NCBI RefSeq assembly: GCF_030315975.1
Contig: NZ_JASXSZ010000001.1
Location: forward strand, 1,310,433 to 1,374,432
Source: Microbacterium candidum
GTDB lineage: Bacteria > Actinomycetota > Actinomycetes > Actinomycetales > Microbacteriaceae
DNA length: 64,000 bases
Direction of reading: 5' to 3'
Shown here: positions 33,134 through 42,486 of the stretch, piece after piece
Layout of the letters: each line of letters opens with the position of its first letter
How positions within the stretch are numbered: the first letter of the stretch is position 1
Translations under genes and position numbers: made by a program
Notes under the pieces: generated by a model
The model's database searches: none
Seen by the model: the letters and a program-made list of their open reading frames with translations, nothing else
What the model was told of the DNA's origin: nothing

Positions 33134-35215
33134 TCAGCCCTCCGAGGCGGGATCTCCGAGAAGGTCGGAGTCTCCGAGGAGAGGCACCTGATCCAGCTCC
33201 GCGAGCCACGCCCGCGCGTTGCCGTCCGACGGCGCGCGCCAGTCGCCGCGCGGCGACAGGGAGCCCGCGGGGGAGACCTTCGGCGCGTTCGGCAGCGCCG
33301 AGCGCTTGAACTGCGCGAAACCGAAGAAGCGGCTGAGGAAGACCCGCATCCAGGTCACGATCTCTTCGCGGTCGTACGCGCGGTGGTCCTTCGCCGGATA
33401 CCCGGGCGGCCACTCGCCGGCCGCAGCATCCCGCCACGCGTGCTCGGCGAGGAACGCGATCTTCGTCGGCCGGCAGCCTCGGCGGAGCACGTGGAACAGC
33501 GTGAAATCGTGCAGGGCGTACGGGCCGATGGACTGTTCGGTGGACTGCACCGCGCCATCGGCGCCGGGCGGGACGAGCTCGGGACTGATCTCCGTGTCGA
33601 GCACCGCCTGCAGGATGACCGCCGCCTCGTCGGACACGCCCTCCCGGTGCGACACGACCCAGCGGATGATGTGCTGGATGAGCGTCTTCGGGATGCCGGC
33701 GTTGACGCCGTAGTGGCTCATGTGGTCGCCGACTCCGTACGTCGCCCACCCGAGAGCGAGCTCGGACAGGTCGGACGTACCGATGACGATCCCGCCGTTC
33801 TGGTTCGCGAGGCGGAACAGCAGGTCGGTCCGCATTCCGGCCTGCACGTTCTCGAACGTGACGTCGTACACCGGCTCGCCGTCCGCGAACGGGTGATGGA
33901 TGCCGCGCAGCAGCGCGGTGGCGGGCTCGGTGATGTCGATCGTCTCGATCGACGCTCCCATGGCCTCGGCGAGCGCGATGGCGTTGGACTTGGTGTGGTC
34001 GGAGGTCGCGAAACCGGGCAGCGTGTAGGCGAGGATGTCGCTGCGCGGGCGGCCGAGCCGGTCCATCGCGCGTGCGATGACGAGGAGCGCGTGCGTCGAG
34101 TCGAGGCCGCCCGAGACGCCGATGACGGGCTTCGGATTGCCGATGGCCTGCATCCGCTGCACGAGTCCGGACACCTGGATGTTGAACGCCTCGTAGCAGT
34201 CCTGCGCCAGCCGGGCGGGGTCGTCGGGGACGAACGGGAAGCGGTCGAGGATGCGGCGCAGCCCGATGTCGCCCACCGGCGGGTTCACCCGGAAATGCAC
34301 TGTGCGCGCCTCCGGCTGCACCGCGCGACGGTTGTCGTCGAACGTGCCTTGGCGCAGGCGCTCCTGCCGGAGGCGATCGAGGTCGACGTCGACCACGGTG
34401 TGCCGCGGTCCGTCGGGGAACCGCTCGGTCTCGCCGAGCAGGTCGCCGGCCTCGAAGACCATGGTCTGGCCGTCCCACGAGAGATCATTCGAGGATTCGC
34501 CGAGCCCCGCGGCCGCATACACGTACGCCGCGTTCGCACGGAGCGACTGCGCGCGGCACAAGAGCGCCCGGTCGTCCGCCCGGGCGATCGTGATCGGGCT
34601 GCCGGAGAGGTTCGCGAGCACGGTGGCGCCGGCGAGCGCGGCGGGCGACGACGGAGGGACGGGGACCCACATGTCCTCGCACACCTCGGCGTGGACGACG
34701 AGGCCGGGCACGTCGAGCGCGCGGAAGAGGAGGTCGGGACCGAAGGGCGCCTGCCGGTCGCCGATGGTGATGTCGTCGCCGGCCAGATCGTCGCCCGGCG
34801 CGTACCAGCGGCGCTCGTAGAACTCGCGGTACGTCGGCAGGTACGACTTGGGCGCGACCCCGAGGACCTCGCCGCGATGGATGACGACGGCACAGTTGTA
34901 CAGCCGGTTCCGGTGGCGCAGGGGGGCTCCGACGATGAGCATCGGCATGAGATCGAGGGATGCCTCGACCAGCCGCTCGATCGCGGCCACGGTGGCGTCG
35001 ATCACGACGTCCTGCATCACGAGGTCGTCGATCGCGTAGCCCGTGAGGCAGAGCTCGGGGAAGACCGCGACGGCCACCGCATCCCGATCGCACTCGCGCG
35101 CCGCCGTGAGCACGGCCTCCGCGTTGGACGCCGGATCGGCGATCGCGACCGGGATCGTGCAGGCAGCGACGCGGGCGAACCCGTGCCGGTAGGCGCTGTC
35201 GTACGCGAGGCTCAT
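33134..35215 (-). CDS. nadE: Glutamine-dependent NAD+ synthetase
   Basis: A 693-residue fusion of a nitrilase-type glutaminase and an NAD synthetase. The glutaminase triad is visible: Glu in FPELCLTGYAIDDL, Lys in APKSYLPTYREF and Cys in EVCEDMWVP. The synthetase P-loop is GVSGGLDSTHALLV, with LPGFATSDHTKSNAIALAEA and GTSDLSELALGWATYGVGDH downstream. The length matches the large actinobacterial NadE. The ATG at 35215 gives SLAYDSAYRHGFARVAACTI, typical for the family. First gene of a tight three-gene operon. Confidence 0.95.
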   Translation of the reverse strand: MSLAYDSAYRHGFARVAACTIPVAIADPASNAEAVLTAARECDRDAVAVAVFPELCLTGYAIDDLVMQDVVIDATVAAIERLVEASLDLMPMLIVGAPLRHRNRLYNCAVVIHRGEVLGVAPKSYLPTYREFYERRWYAPGDDLAGDDITIGDRQAPFGPDLLFRALDVPGLVVHAEVCEDMWVPVPPSSPAALAGATVLANLSGSPITIARADDRALLCRAQSLRANAAYVYAAAGLGESSNDLSWDGQTMVFEAGDLLGETERFPDGPRHTVVDVDLDRLRQERLRQGTFDDNRRAVQPEARTVHFRVNPPVGDIGLRRILDRFPFVPDDPARLAQDCYEAFNIQVSGLVQRMQAIGNPKPVIGVSGGLDSTHALLVIARAMDRLGRPRSDILAYTLPGFATSDHTKSNAIALAEAMGASIETIDITEPATALLRGIHHPFADGEPVYDVTFENVQAGMRTDLLFRLANQNGGIVIGTSDLSELALGWATYGVGDHMSHYGVNAGIPKTLIQHIIRWVVSHREGVSDEAAVILQAVLDTEISPELVPPGADGAVQSTEQSIGPYALHDFTLFHVLRRGCRPTKIAFLAEHAWRDAAAGEWPPGYPAKDHRAYDREEIVTWMRVFLSRFFGFAQFKRSALPNAPKVSPAGSLSPRGDWRAPSDGNARAWLAELDQVPLLGDSDLLGDPASEG

Positions 35216-35272
35216 CCGTCCAGTCTGGCACTGCGCCCCGTCAGGCACGGGGCGGGATCGCGGTCCGGTGGG

Positions 35273-35686
35273 TCAGGCCGTCGGACGAGGGTCGGGCAGG
35301 ACCGAGCTGAGATCGGTGCGGGTGAAGTCGTCACCCACGAAGAGGAGAGAGTCACGCCGCGTCGTGGCGAGTGCATACGCGAAGCAGTCTCCGAGGTTGA
35401 GCCCGGCCGGATGCCCGGACCCGCGCCCGTAGTCGCGGTAGGCGCGGCGCGCGACATCGGCCTGCTCGGCGTCGAACGAGACGACCTCGAGCTCGAGCGC
35501 GTCGAGGAGCGCGGTGAAGCGTGCGGACCGCACAGGATCGCGCGAGCCATCTGCCACGATGGAGGCCTCCAGGAGGGTCGCGGCGGAGATCGCCGCGTCG
35601 CCGTCGCCCTCGAACGCCGCCAGAATCGCCGGCGCGTGCGGTTCGGCCTTCAGAAGCGCGATGAGCGCCGACGTGTCGACGATCAC
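35273..35686 (-). CDS. vapC: PIN-domain toxin, VapC family
   Basis: A 137-residue PIN ribonuclease. The acidic catalytic residues are seen in MIVDTSALIALL (Asp4), LLEASIV (Glu), NLGDCFAYALA (Asp) and FVGDDFTRTDL (Asp). VapC toxins cleave RNA, often initiator tRNA or rRNA, when free of antitoxin. It overlaps the antitoxin gene by 4 bp (ATGA), the usual coupling for this pair. Confidence 0.92.
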   Translation of the reverse strand: MIVDTSALIALLKAEPHAPAILAAFEGDGDAAISAATLLEASIVADGSRDPVRSARFTALLDALELEVVSFDAEQADVARRAYRDYGRGSGHPAGLNLGDCFAYALATTRRDSLLFVGDDFTRTDLSSVLPDPRPTA

Positions 35687-35931
35687 CGTGGGAGTCCTGC
35701 CTCATCGTAGAGGTCCGCTTCCACAGTGCGCAGGTCGACGTCTGCAAAGGCAGCCTGCGCGGTGGCGACCGTGCTGCGCAGGCGGGCGACGCGCGCATCC
35801 CGTCTGCTGTCGAGCTCGGCGAGCTTCGCCCGCACAGCGATCTCGACGGCGGACGTCTGGCTCACCCCGAGCGCATCCGCGAGTTCGCGCACGGCTTCGT
35901 GCACGTCGTCGTTCTTGATGTTGAGGCTCAC
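35683..35931 (-). CDS. vapB: VapB-type antitoxin (PSK/Rv0623-like)
   Basis: An 82-residue antitoxin. SLNIKNDDVHEAVRELADAL at the N-terminus is the VapB ribbon-helix-helix of the Rv0623 class. The C-terminal DVDLRTVEADLYDEAGLPR is the toxin-binding tail. It should repress the promoter with VapC and neutralise it. The start is GTG at 35931; no strong ribosome binding site is visible. Confidence 0.9.
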   Translation of the reverse strand: MSLNIKNDDVHEAVRELADALGVSQTSAVEIAVRAKLAELDSRRDARVARLRSTVATAQAAFADVDLRTVEADLYDEAGLPR

Positions 35932-35981
35932 GGCACCATTCTACCAGGAAACGGTGTCTTTCTACCGTCGGGTCGGTCGCG

Positions 35982-37283
35982 TCAGCGGAAGGCCCCGCTC
36001 AATCCCTGGACCGTGTCGTAGGGCATCGTCTCCGGAAGGTCTCCGCCGTCGCGCACCCGGCGCGCCGCATCCACCGCCGCGGTGATCGCCGAGCGGAACA
36101 GCAGCGAGCCCGTGCTGACGCGGCGGACGCCGAGGTCCGTCAACTGCGGGATGGGCAGCCCGGCGAGCAGGTTCAGCGGAACGGGCACCGCCGCGACGAT
36201 CCGCTCGATCTCGGTGGGATCAGTGAGGCCGGGGACGAAGACACCGTCCGCCCCGGCGTCGACATACGCCTGAGCGCGACCGAGCGTCTCGTCGTGCGCG
36301 GTCCCGACCCAGTACGTGTCGACGCGCGCGTTCACGAAGAGTTCGGGAGCATCCGCCTTCAGCCGGCGGATGAGCTCGGCCTGCTCCGCCGGGTCGGCGA
36401 GGCCGTTGCCACGTCCGTCCTCGAGGTTGACGCCCGCGATCCCCATGGCCGACAGTTCGGCACCCAACTCCTCGAGATCCGCGCCGAAGCCGTACTCGAT
36501 GTCGACGGTGACCGGGACGGGGAGGGTCGCGAGCCGTCGCGCGAGGGCGAGCGTCTCGTCGAGCAGGAGCCCCTCGCCGTCGGGCAGGCCCTGCGAGGCC
36601 GCGACGCCGAGGCTCGTCGTGCCGATCGCGGCGAATCCGGCCGAGGCGAATGCGGCGGCGGATGCGGCATCCCACGCGTTCGGCAGCACGAGCGGTGCGG
36701 GGCCGTCGTGCAGCCGCCGGAAGGCCTGCGCTCCGTCGGCCATCGCCCTCGCATGGTCTTCGCCGGGACAGGCGTGCCGGCCGGCGCCGAACGGGGTCGC
36801 GGTGAGGTCGACCTGCACCTCCTCGCCTTTCGGCGAGATTCGCCGTGTCGCGGGCACGGGCGGATGGGCCCCGGCGATCAGCGCGTTCGTGGCGTGGTGC
36901 GACTGCACGAGGAGCGCGATCCGGGCGGCGGTCTCCTCGTCCCATCGGCCGCCGGCGCGATCGACGAGACGGGCGAGGGCGTCGTCCGCCTCCTGCGACT
37001 GAACGAAGTAGGGCTGGTAGGCCGCGCCGACGAGCGCGACGTCCGCCACGAGCGCGCGATTGCGCGGGAATCCGAGCGCGGCCGCGAGGTTCGCCGTGGG
37101 GGCACCCGGGCGGCGGAGGGAGGACGCATCCACCGTCGCGAGCAGGCGCTCCGCGAGCGTTCGTCGCCGGGCGTGGTCCTCGCCCTCGCTGAAGCGGGCG
37201 ACGTGCGCGCGCAGCCATGCGACGCCCGAGGTCGCCTGCGGAACCGGGACGACCGTGTACGCCGGGTCTTCGAGGATGCTCAT
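35982..37283 (-). CDS. Fusion: truncated cytochrome P450-like domain + PEP mutase/isocitrate lyase-like domain
   Basis: A single 433-residue frame. Residues 1 to about 185 look like a shortened P450: FSEGEDHARRRTLAERLLAT (C-helix HxxxR region), LVQSHHATNALIAG (I-helix position) and the heme-ligand loop FGAGRHACPGEDHARA with Cys172. The K-helix ExxR segment is not seen. From about 186 a full PEP mutase/isocitrate-lyase barrel begins: LVLPNAWDAASAAAFASAGF, VDIEYGFG, GVNLEDG and NARVDTYW. The junction runs without a linker through the P450 L-helix into the barrel's first helix. The barrel lacks the KKCGH of true isocitrate lyase. The ATG at 37283 is 93 bp from the divergent nuclease-helicase start. 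The reaction is unknown. Confidence 0.8.
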   Translation of the reverse strand: MSILEDPAYTVVPVPQATSGVAWLRAHVARFSEGEDHARRRTLAERLLATVDASSLRRPGAPTANLAAALGFPRNRALVADVALVGAAYQPYFVQSQEADDALARLVDRAGGRWDEETAARIALLVQSHHATNALIAGAHPPVPATRRISPKGEEVQVDLTATPFGAGRHACPGEDHARAMADGAQAFRRLHDGPAPLVLPNAWDAASAAAFASAGFAAIGTTSLGVAASQGLPDGEGLLLDETLALARRLATLPVPVTVDIEYGFGADLEELGAELSAMGIAGVNLEDGRGNGLADPAEQAELIRRLKADAPELFVNARVDTYWVGTAHDETLGRAQAYVDAGADGVFVPGLTDPTEIERIVAAVPVPLNLLAGLPIPQLTDLGVRRVSTGSLLFRSAITAAVDAARRVRDGGDLPETMPYDTVQGLSGAFR

Positions 37284-37376
37284 GGCGTGAGAGTAGCCCC
37301 GGGATGCTTCGGCCTGCACCGAAGGATCACGTCCGCGCCGGCGGCGGTGTCGTCGGCCCCGGCTACTGTCGAGAAG

Positions 37377-40300
37377 GTGAGATTCATCGAGGCAGAACGT
37401 CGCATCGTCTGGAGTGCCAGCGACCTCAAGGCCGCTGCCGAATGCGAGTTCGCCTGGTTGCGCGCGATCGACGCGAAGCTCGGTCGGGTCGCCCCGGTGG
37501 AAGAGCCGGAGGATGCCACGCTCGCGCGCGCCGGCCGCCTCGGGGACGCCCACGAGCGACGTGTCCTGGAGCGCTATCTCGCCGAGTACGGCGACGGCGT
37601 GGTCGAGATCCCGCAGGCGCGGTCGTCGGATGCCGAGGCACTCGCGGCCGCGGTCGAACTCACGAACGCTGCCCTGGCGTCGGATGCCACGGTCGTCTAC
37701 CAGGCGGCGTTCGCGACGCCCGAGTTCGTCGGGTTCGCCGACTTCCTGCTGCGCGACCCCGCGTCCGGCACCTGGGTCGTGCAGGACTCGAAGCTCGCCC
37801 GCCACGCCCGCGTCACCGCGCTCATGCAGCTCGCGGCATACGTCGATCAGCTCGACCGGCTCGGAGTGCCGCGCGCCGACCGCGTGGAGCTCCTCCTCGG
37901 CGACGGCACGACGAGCATCCACCAGGTCGACGATCTCCTTCCCACCTTCCGACTGCGCCGCGACCGCCTGCGTGCCCTCGTCGCCGACCGCCGCCTCGAC
38001 CTCGGTGACGGAATCCCCGCCATCGCGTGGGGCGATGCGCGCGGCGAGCTCGGCGTCGTCGCGTGCGGTCGCTGTGCGACGTGCACGGCAGAGGTCGAGG
38101 CATCCCGCGATCTCCTCCTCGTCGCAGGCGTCCGCCCGGTGCAGCGCGAGCGGCTGCGGGATGCGGGCATCGCCACGATCGATGCGCTCGCCGACGCGCC
38201 CGCCGGGCCCGAGCGGATGAACCCCGACACGTTCGCGATGCTGCAGACGCAGGCGCGGCTGCAGCTGCGCTCCGAAGTGACGGATGCGATCGCCCCGACG
38301 TACGAGGTCGTGCTGCCCCAGGCGCTCGGCGCGCTGCCACGGCCCGACCACGGCGACATCTTCTTCGACTTCGAGGGCGATCCGCTCTACACCGAATCCG
38401 ATCCGGCGGTCTGGGGCATCGACTACCTGTTCGGGTGGGTCGACATGCGCGAGCAGTACACGGCGCTGTGGGCGCATTCGTTCGCCGACGAGAAGAAGGC
38501 ACTCGAGACGTTCGTCGAGATCGTGAACCTGCGTCGGCAGCAGCACCCTGCGATGCACATCTACCACTACGCGCCGTACGAGACCTCCCACCTCGTCGCG
38601 ATGGCCGCGCGGTACGGCGTCTGCGAGCGCGACATCGACCGGCTGCTGCGCGAGGGCGTCTTCGTCGACCTGTACCCGATCGTGCGGCGCGCGCTGCGGG
38701 TGGGGTCGCGCTCGTACTCGATCAAGAAGCTCGAGCCGCTCTACATGGGCGACGAGGTGCGCACGAGCGACGTCCAGAAGGGCGACGTCTCGATCGAGCG
38801 CTATGTCGAGGCGCGCGCTTTCGCCGACGACGGGCAGGATGCCGCGGCCCAGCTGATCCTCGACGACCTCGCCGACTACAACCGGTACGACTGCGTGTCG
38901 ACGAGGCGCCTGCGCGACTGGCTGGTCGACCGGGCACGGGAGGCGAACCTGCTGCCGTCGGCCGACCTCGAGCCGGCCGAGGCGCGGTACGAGCCGTCAC
39001 CTCACGCCGGGTTCCTGGAGAAGATGGCGGCGGAGGCGCCCGAGCGCGAGGCGGAGGCGCTGCGGCTCGCGGCGGCCGCCATCGACTACTACCCGCGCGA
39101 GGCGAAGACGTTCTGGGCCGGGCATTTCGAGCGTCTGCGGGAGCCGCTGTCGGTCTGGGAGGACACGCGCGACACGCTCGTCGTCGATCCTGCGCGCAGC
39201 AGGGTCGCCGTCGACTGGCACATTCCCGATGAAGGGCGCTCCCGCACGTTCCGGCGCCGCGTCGAACTGCGGGGCGAGCTCGCACCGGGCACCCTGTTGC
39301 GTGAGGGGAGCGGGCCGTACGCGGTGTACGACTTGCCCGCGCCGTTCGCGACCGAGGTGTCGCCGCGGTGGATCCACACCGCCCCGCGCTCGGTGACGGT
39401 CGTCGAGGAGCTCGACGACGGCGCGATCGTGGAGGAGTACGCGATCGACGGCGAGACGTGGAGCGACCTCCCGGTCGCCCTCGCCCCGGCCGCACCGCCG
39501 AAGACGGGGAATCTGCAGAAGGCCATCGACGCGTGGGCGGACGCGCTCATCCAGGCCGCACCGGAGATGCCGTCAGACCCCGCGACCGACATCCTGCTGC
39601 GCCGCCCGCCGCGCACGACCGAAGGTGCGTTCCTTGCGACGCGGTACGGCGCGGAGGCCGACGTGGATGCGATCGCCCGGGCGGTCGCCGACCTCGACCG
39701 GAGCTACCTTCCCGTGCAAGGCCCGCCCGGGACGGGAAAGACGTACGTCGGCTCCCACGTGATCGCCCGGCTCGTCGCCGAGCGGAAGTACCGGATCGGC
39801 GTGGTCGCACAGTCGCACGCGGTCGTGGAGAACCTGCTCGACCGGGTCGTGGCGGCGGGGCTCGACCGGAGCCTCGTCGGCAAGGTGCCGCGGGCGACGG
39901 AGGCGGACGTCGTCTCGTTCACGCCCCTGCAGCCGAACGGCCTCGCCCCCTTCACCGAGGAGCGCGCGGCCACCGGCTTCGTCGTCGGAGGCACGGCGTG
40001 GGACTTCACGAACGAGACCCGCATCGCCCGCGGGGGCCTCGACCTCCTCGTGATCGACGAGGCGGGTCAGTTCTCGCTCGCCTCGACGATCGCCGTGTCG
40101 CTCGCGGCGAAGCGGCTGCTGCTGCTCGGCGACCCTCAGCAGTTGCCGCAGGTCAGCCAGGGAACGCATCCGGCTCCCGTCGACACGTCGGCGCTCGGGT
40201 GGGTCATGGAGGGCGTCGACGTCGTCGGCCCTGAGGAGGGCTTCTTCCTCGCGCAGTCGCGTCGGATGCATCCCGCCGTCGCCGAGGCGGTGTCGTGGCT

Positions 40301-40901
40301 CTCCTACGACGGGGAGCTGGCCGCGCACCCGTCGACCGCGCTGCGCGCGCTCGAGGGTGTGGAACCGGGCGTCATCCCGCTCCCCGTGCGCCACCACGGC
40401 AACGCCACCGCGTCGCCGGACGAGGCGGAGGTCGTCGTCGAGCTCGTCCGCTCCGTCGTGGGCCGGGCGTGGACGGACGTGGTCGACGAAGCGGCGGTGC
40501 CGCCGCGCCCGCTGCGCGCGTCCGACGTCATCGTGGTCACGCCCTACAACGCGCAGCAGGTGCTCGTCGAGGAGGCGCTCGCGGCGGCCGGCTTCGGCGA
40601 TGTTCCGGTGGGCACCGTCGACAAGTTCCAGGGCCAGGAGGCCGCCGTGGCGATCGTCTCGCTCGCAGCGTCGAGCGGGCGGGATGCGCCGCGCGGCCTC
40701 GAGTTCCTCCTCCTGCGCAACCGCATCAACGTCGCCATCTCGCGCGCCAAGCACACCGCGTACGTGGTGTTCGCGCCCGGGATCCTCGACGACCTGCCGC
40801 GCACCCCGGACGGCGTGGCCCGGCTGAGCGCCTTCGCCCGTCTCGTGGAGGACGCGCAGCCCGCCACGGAACCGGCCCTGACGGTCACCGTCCCCGCGTA
40901 G
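37377..40901 (+). CDS. TM0106-family RecB-like nuclease fused to SF1 helicase
   Basis: A 1174-residue protein. The N-terminal RecB-like part has YQAAFATPEFVGFADF and WVVQDSKLARHARVTALMQL (the QDSK nuclease strand). Four Cys, at about 23 and 230/233/236 (CGRCATC), match the spacing logic of Cas4/AddB iron-sulfur nucleases. An RNase-H-like exonuclease segment follows (DIFFDFEGDPLYTES, near 330; YNRYDCVSTRRL). The C-terminal half is a UvrD/DNA2-type helicase: Walker A GPPGTGKT (782-789), Walker B VIDEAGQF (Asp894), LLGDPQQLPQVSQG and DKFQGQEAAV. Likely DNA end processing. GTG start at 37377. Confidence 0.88.
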   Translation: MRFIEAERRIVWSASDLKAAAECEFAWLRAIDAKLGRVAPVEEPEDATLARAGRLGDAHERRVLERYLAEYGDGVVEIPQARSSDAEALAAAVELTNAALASDATVVYQAAFATPEFVGFADFLLRDPASGTWVVQDSKLARHARVTALMQLAAYVDQLDRLGVPRADRVELLLGDGTTSIHQVDDLLPTFRLRRDRLRALVADRRLDLGDGIPAIAWGDARGELGVVACGRCATCTAEVEASRDLLLVAGVRPVQRERLRDAGIATIDALADAPAGPERMNPDTFAMLQTQARLQLRSEVTDAIAPTYEVVLPQALGALPRPDHGDIFFDFEGDPLYTESDPAVWGIDYLFGWVDMREQYTALWAHSFADEKKALETFVEIVNLRRQQHPAMHIYHYAPYETSHLVAMAARYGVCERDIDRLLREGVFVDLYPIVRRALRVGSRSYSIKKLEPLYMGDEVRTSDVQKGDVSIERYVEARAFADDGQDAAAQLILDDLADYNRYDCVSTRRLRDWLVDRAREANLLPSADLEPAEARYEPSPHAGFLEKMAAEAPEREAEALRLAAAAIDYYPREAKTFWAGHFERLREPLSVWEDTRDTLVVDPARSRVAVDWHIPDEGRSRTFRRRVELRGELAPGTLLREGSGPYAVYDLPAPFATEVSPRWIHTAPRSVTVVEELDDGAIVEEYAIDGETWSDLPVALAPAAPPKTGNLQKAIDAWADALIQAAPEMPSDPATDILLRRPPRTTEGAFLATRYGAEADVDAIARAVADLDRSYLPVQGPPGTGKTYVGSHVIARLVAERKYRIGVVAQSHAVVENLLDRVVAAGLDRSLVGKVPRATEADVVSFTPLQPNGLAPFTEERAATGFVVGGTAWDFTNETRIARGGLDLLVIDEAGQFSLASTIAVSLAAKRLLLLGDPQQLPQVSQGTHPAPVDTSALGWVMEGVDVVGPEEGFFLAQSRRMHPAVAEAVSWLSYDGELAAHPSTALRALEGVEPGVIPLPVRHHGNATASPDEAEVVVELVRSVVGRAWTDVVDEAAVPPRPLRASDVIVVTPYNAQQVLVEEALAAAGFGDVPVGTVDKFQGQEAAVAIVSLAASSGRDAPRGLEFLLLRNRINVAISRAKHTAYVVFAPGILDDLPRTPDGVARLSAFARLVEDAQPATEPALTVTVPA

Positions 40902-40945
40902 ACTCGCCGCACCCGGCCCGACCCCTGCAGCACGAGGAGTGCCCC

Positions 40946-41242
40946 ATGGCAGACGAGCTTCCCCCGCAGTTCGAGATCGACCTCCCGCCCGAGATCGTCG
41001 CCGGCAACTACGCCGACTTCGCGAACGTGTGGCACACGCCGGCCGTCTTCGTCATGGACTTCGTGACGCTCGCGCAGCCTCCGCGCGAGGACACCAGCTC
41101 GGGCGAGCGCGTCGCCGTCGTTCCGGCGCGCGTCGTGAGCCGCATCCGCATCCCCCCGGAGCAGGTGTTCGAACTCGCGAAGGCGCTCACGCAGCAGCTC
41201 GAGTTCTGGGAGCAGGAGACCGGCCGCCGCGCGACCCCCTGA
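40946..41242 (+). CDS. DUF3467 family protein
   Basis: A 98-residue protein. The central YADFANVWHTPAVFVMDFVT and RIRIPPEQVFELAKALTQQL match DUF3467, a small conserved protein found in many bacteria without a known role. The ATG at 40946 is preceded by GAGGAG. Confidence 0.88.
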   Translation: MADELPPQFEIDLPPEIVAGNYADFANVWHTPAVFVMDFVTLAQPPREDTSSGERVAVVPARVVSRIRIPPEQVFELAKALTQQLEFWEQETGRRATP

Positions 41243-41260
41243 CCCTGGAGCCGGCGAGAA

Positions 41261-41893
41261 TCAGACCGTGCCGTACAGGCGGTCGCCGGCGTCGCCGAGT
41301 CCGGGCACGATGTACCCCTTCTCGTTGAGCCGCTCGTCGCGCGCGCCGAGGACGAGGGTCACGTCGCGATCGCCGACCTGACGCTCGATGGCGGCGATGC
41401 CCTCGGGTGCGGCGAGGATGCAGATGGCCGTGACATCCTGCGCCCCGCGCTTGAAGAGGAAGTCGATCGCCGCTCCGAGCGATCCGCCCGTGGCGAGCAT
41501 CGGGTCGAGTACGAAGCACTGGCGGTCGCTGAGGTCGACGGGCAGGCGCTCCGCGTACGTCGTCGGCTGCAGGGTCTCCTCGTCCCGCGCCATGCCGAGG
41601 AAGCCGACCTCGGCCGTCGGCAGGAGCTTCACCATGCCCTCTAGCATCCCGAGCCCCGCGCGCAGGATCGGGACGACGAGCGGCCGCGGCTCGCTGATGC
41701 GCACCCCGGTCGTGGTCGTCACGGGGGTCGTGATCTCGATCGGCGAGACCCGCACGTTGCGCGTCGCCTCGTAGGCGAGGAGCGTCACGAGCTCCTCGGT
41801 GAGCTGGCGGAACACCGGCGAGGGTGTGCGCTCGTCTCGCAGCACCGAGAGCTTGTGGGTGATGAGCGGGTGGTCGGCGATGTGGACGCGCAT
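41261..41893 (-). CDS. upp: Uracil phosphoribosyltransferase
   Basis: A 210-residue salvage enzyme making UMP from uracil and PRPP. Landmarks are [20 protein letters not shown] at the start, [20 protein letters not shown], the PRPP loop [17 protein letters not shown] and the uracil site near [17 protein letters not shown] at the end. The ATG at 41893 gives the family start; an upstream GTG at 41899 would add two residues. Divergent from tadA. Confidence 0.96.
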   Translation of the reverse strand: MRVHIADHPLITHKLSVLRDERTPSPVFRQLTEELVTLLAYEATRNVRVSPIEITTPVTTTTGVRISEPRPLVVPILRAGLGMLEGMVKLLPTAEVGFLGMARDEETLQPTTYAERLPVDLSDRQCFVLDPMLATGGSLGAAIDFLFKRGAQDVTAICILAAPEGIAAIERQVGDRDVTLVLGARDERLNEKGYIVPGLGDAGDRLYGTV

Positions 41894-41983
41894 ACGCACA
41901 GATTACCGATCGGCGCGGCGCTCGATGGGGCGATCGGGCAGCGGGCCCCGGCGCGGCGTGTGGCGGCGCGCTACGGTCGGAGG

Positions 41984-42463
41984 GTGAGTAGCGAGTCCGC
42001 CGCGGTCGAGGCGGCGATGGATGCCGCGATGGATCGCGCGTTCGCGCTGGCGCGGGATGCCGCGGCGGCCGGCGACGTGCCGGTGGGCGCGATCGTGGTG
42101 GATGCGGACGGCCGCTTCGTCGGCGAGGGACGCAACCTGCGCGAACAGACGCACGACCCCACGGCGCACGCCGAAGTGGTCGCGCTGCGGGAGGCCGCGG
42201 CATCCGTAGGCGACTGGAACCTGGAGGGCTGCACGCTCGTCGTGACCCTCGAACCGTGCCTCATGTGCGCGGGGGCGCTCCTGCAGGCGCACGTCTCGCG
42301 CGTGGTGTTCGGCGCGTGGGACGACAAGGCAGGAGCGGCGGGCTCCATGTACGACGTCGTGCGCGACCGCCGCCTGCCGTACCGCGCCGAGGTCGTCGGC
42401 GGGGTGCGCGAGGATGAGGCGACCGCGCTTCTGCGCGAGTTCTTCGAGTCGCGGCGGGCGTAG
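41984..42463 (+). CDS. tadA: tRNA-specific adenosine deaminase
   Basis: A 159-residue zinc deaminase that converts A34 to inosine in tRNA-Arg(ACG). The zinc/proton site is THDPTAHAEVVALREAA, with the His-Ala-Glu triad, and the two Cys lie in LEPCLMCAGALL. The C-terminal GSMYDVVRD and ALLREFFESRR are also typical. GTG start at 41984 with AGGG before it. Confidence 0.93.
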   Translation: MSSESAAVEAAMDAAMDRAFALARDAAAAGDVPVGAIVVDADGRFVGEGRNLREQTHDPTAHAEVVALREAAASVGDWNLEGCTLVVTLEPCLMCAGALLQAHVSRVVFGAWDDKAGAAGSMYDVVRDRRLPYRAEVVGGVREDEATALLREFFESRRA

Positions 42464-42486
42464 GGCCCGCCCTGGAGCCGGTGGGC

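Noticed and set aside
36740..36760. Separate start for the PEP mutase domain (ATG at the MADGAQAF position)
   Set aside because: There is no ribosome binding site in front of it, and the P450-like Cys loop runs into it in the same frame. A single fused product is the simpler reading, though an internal start cannot be excluded.
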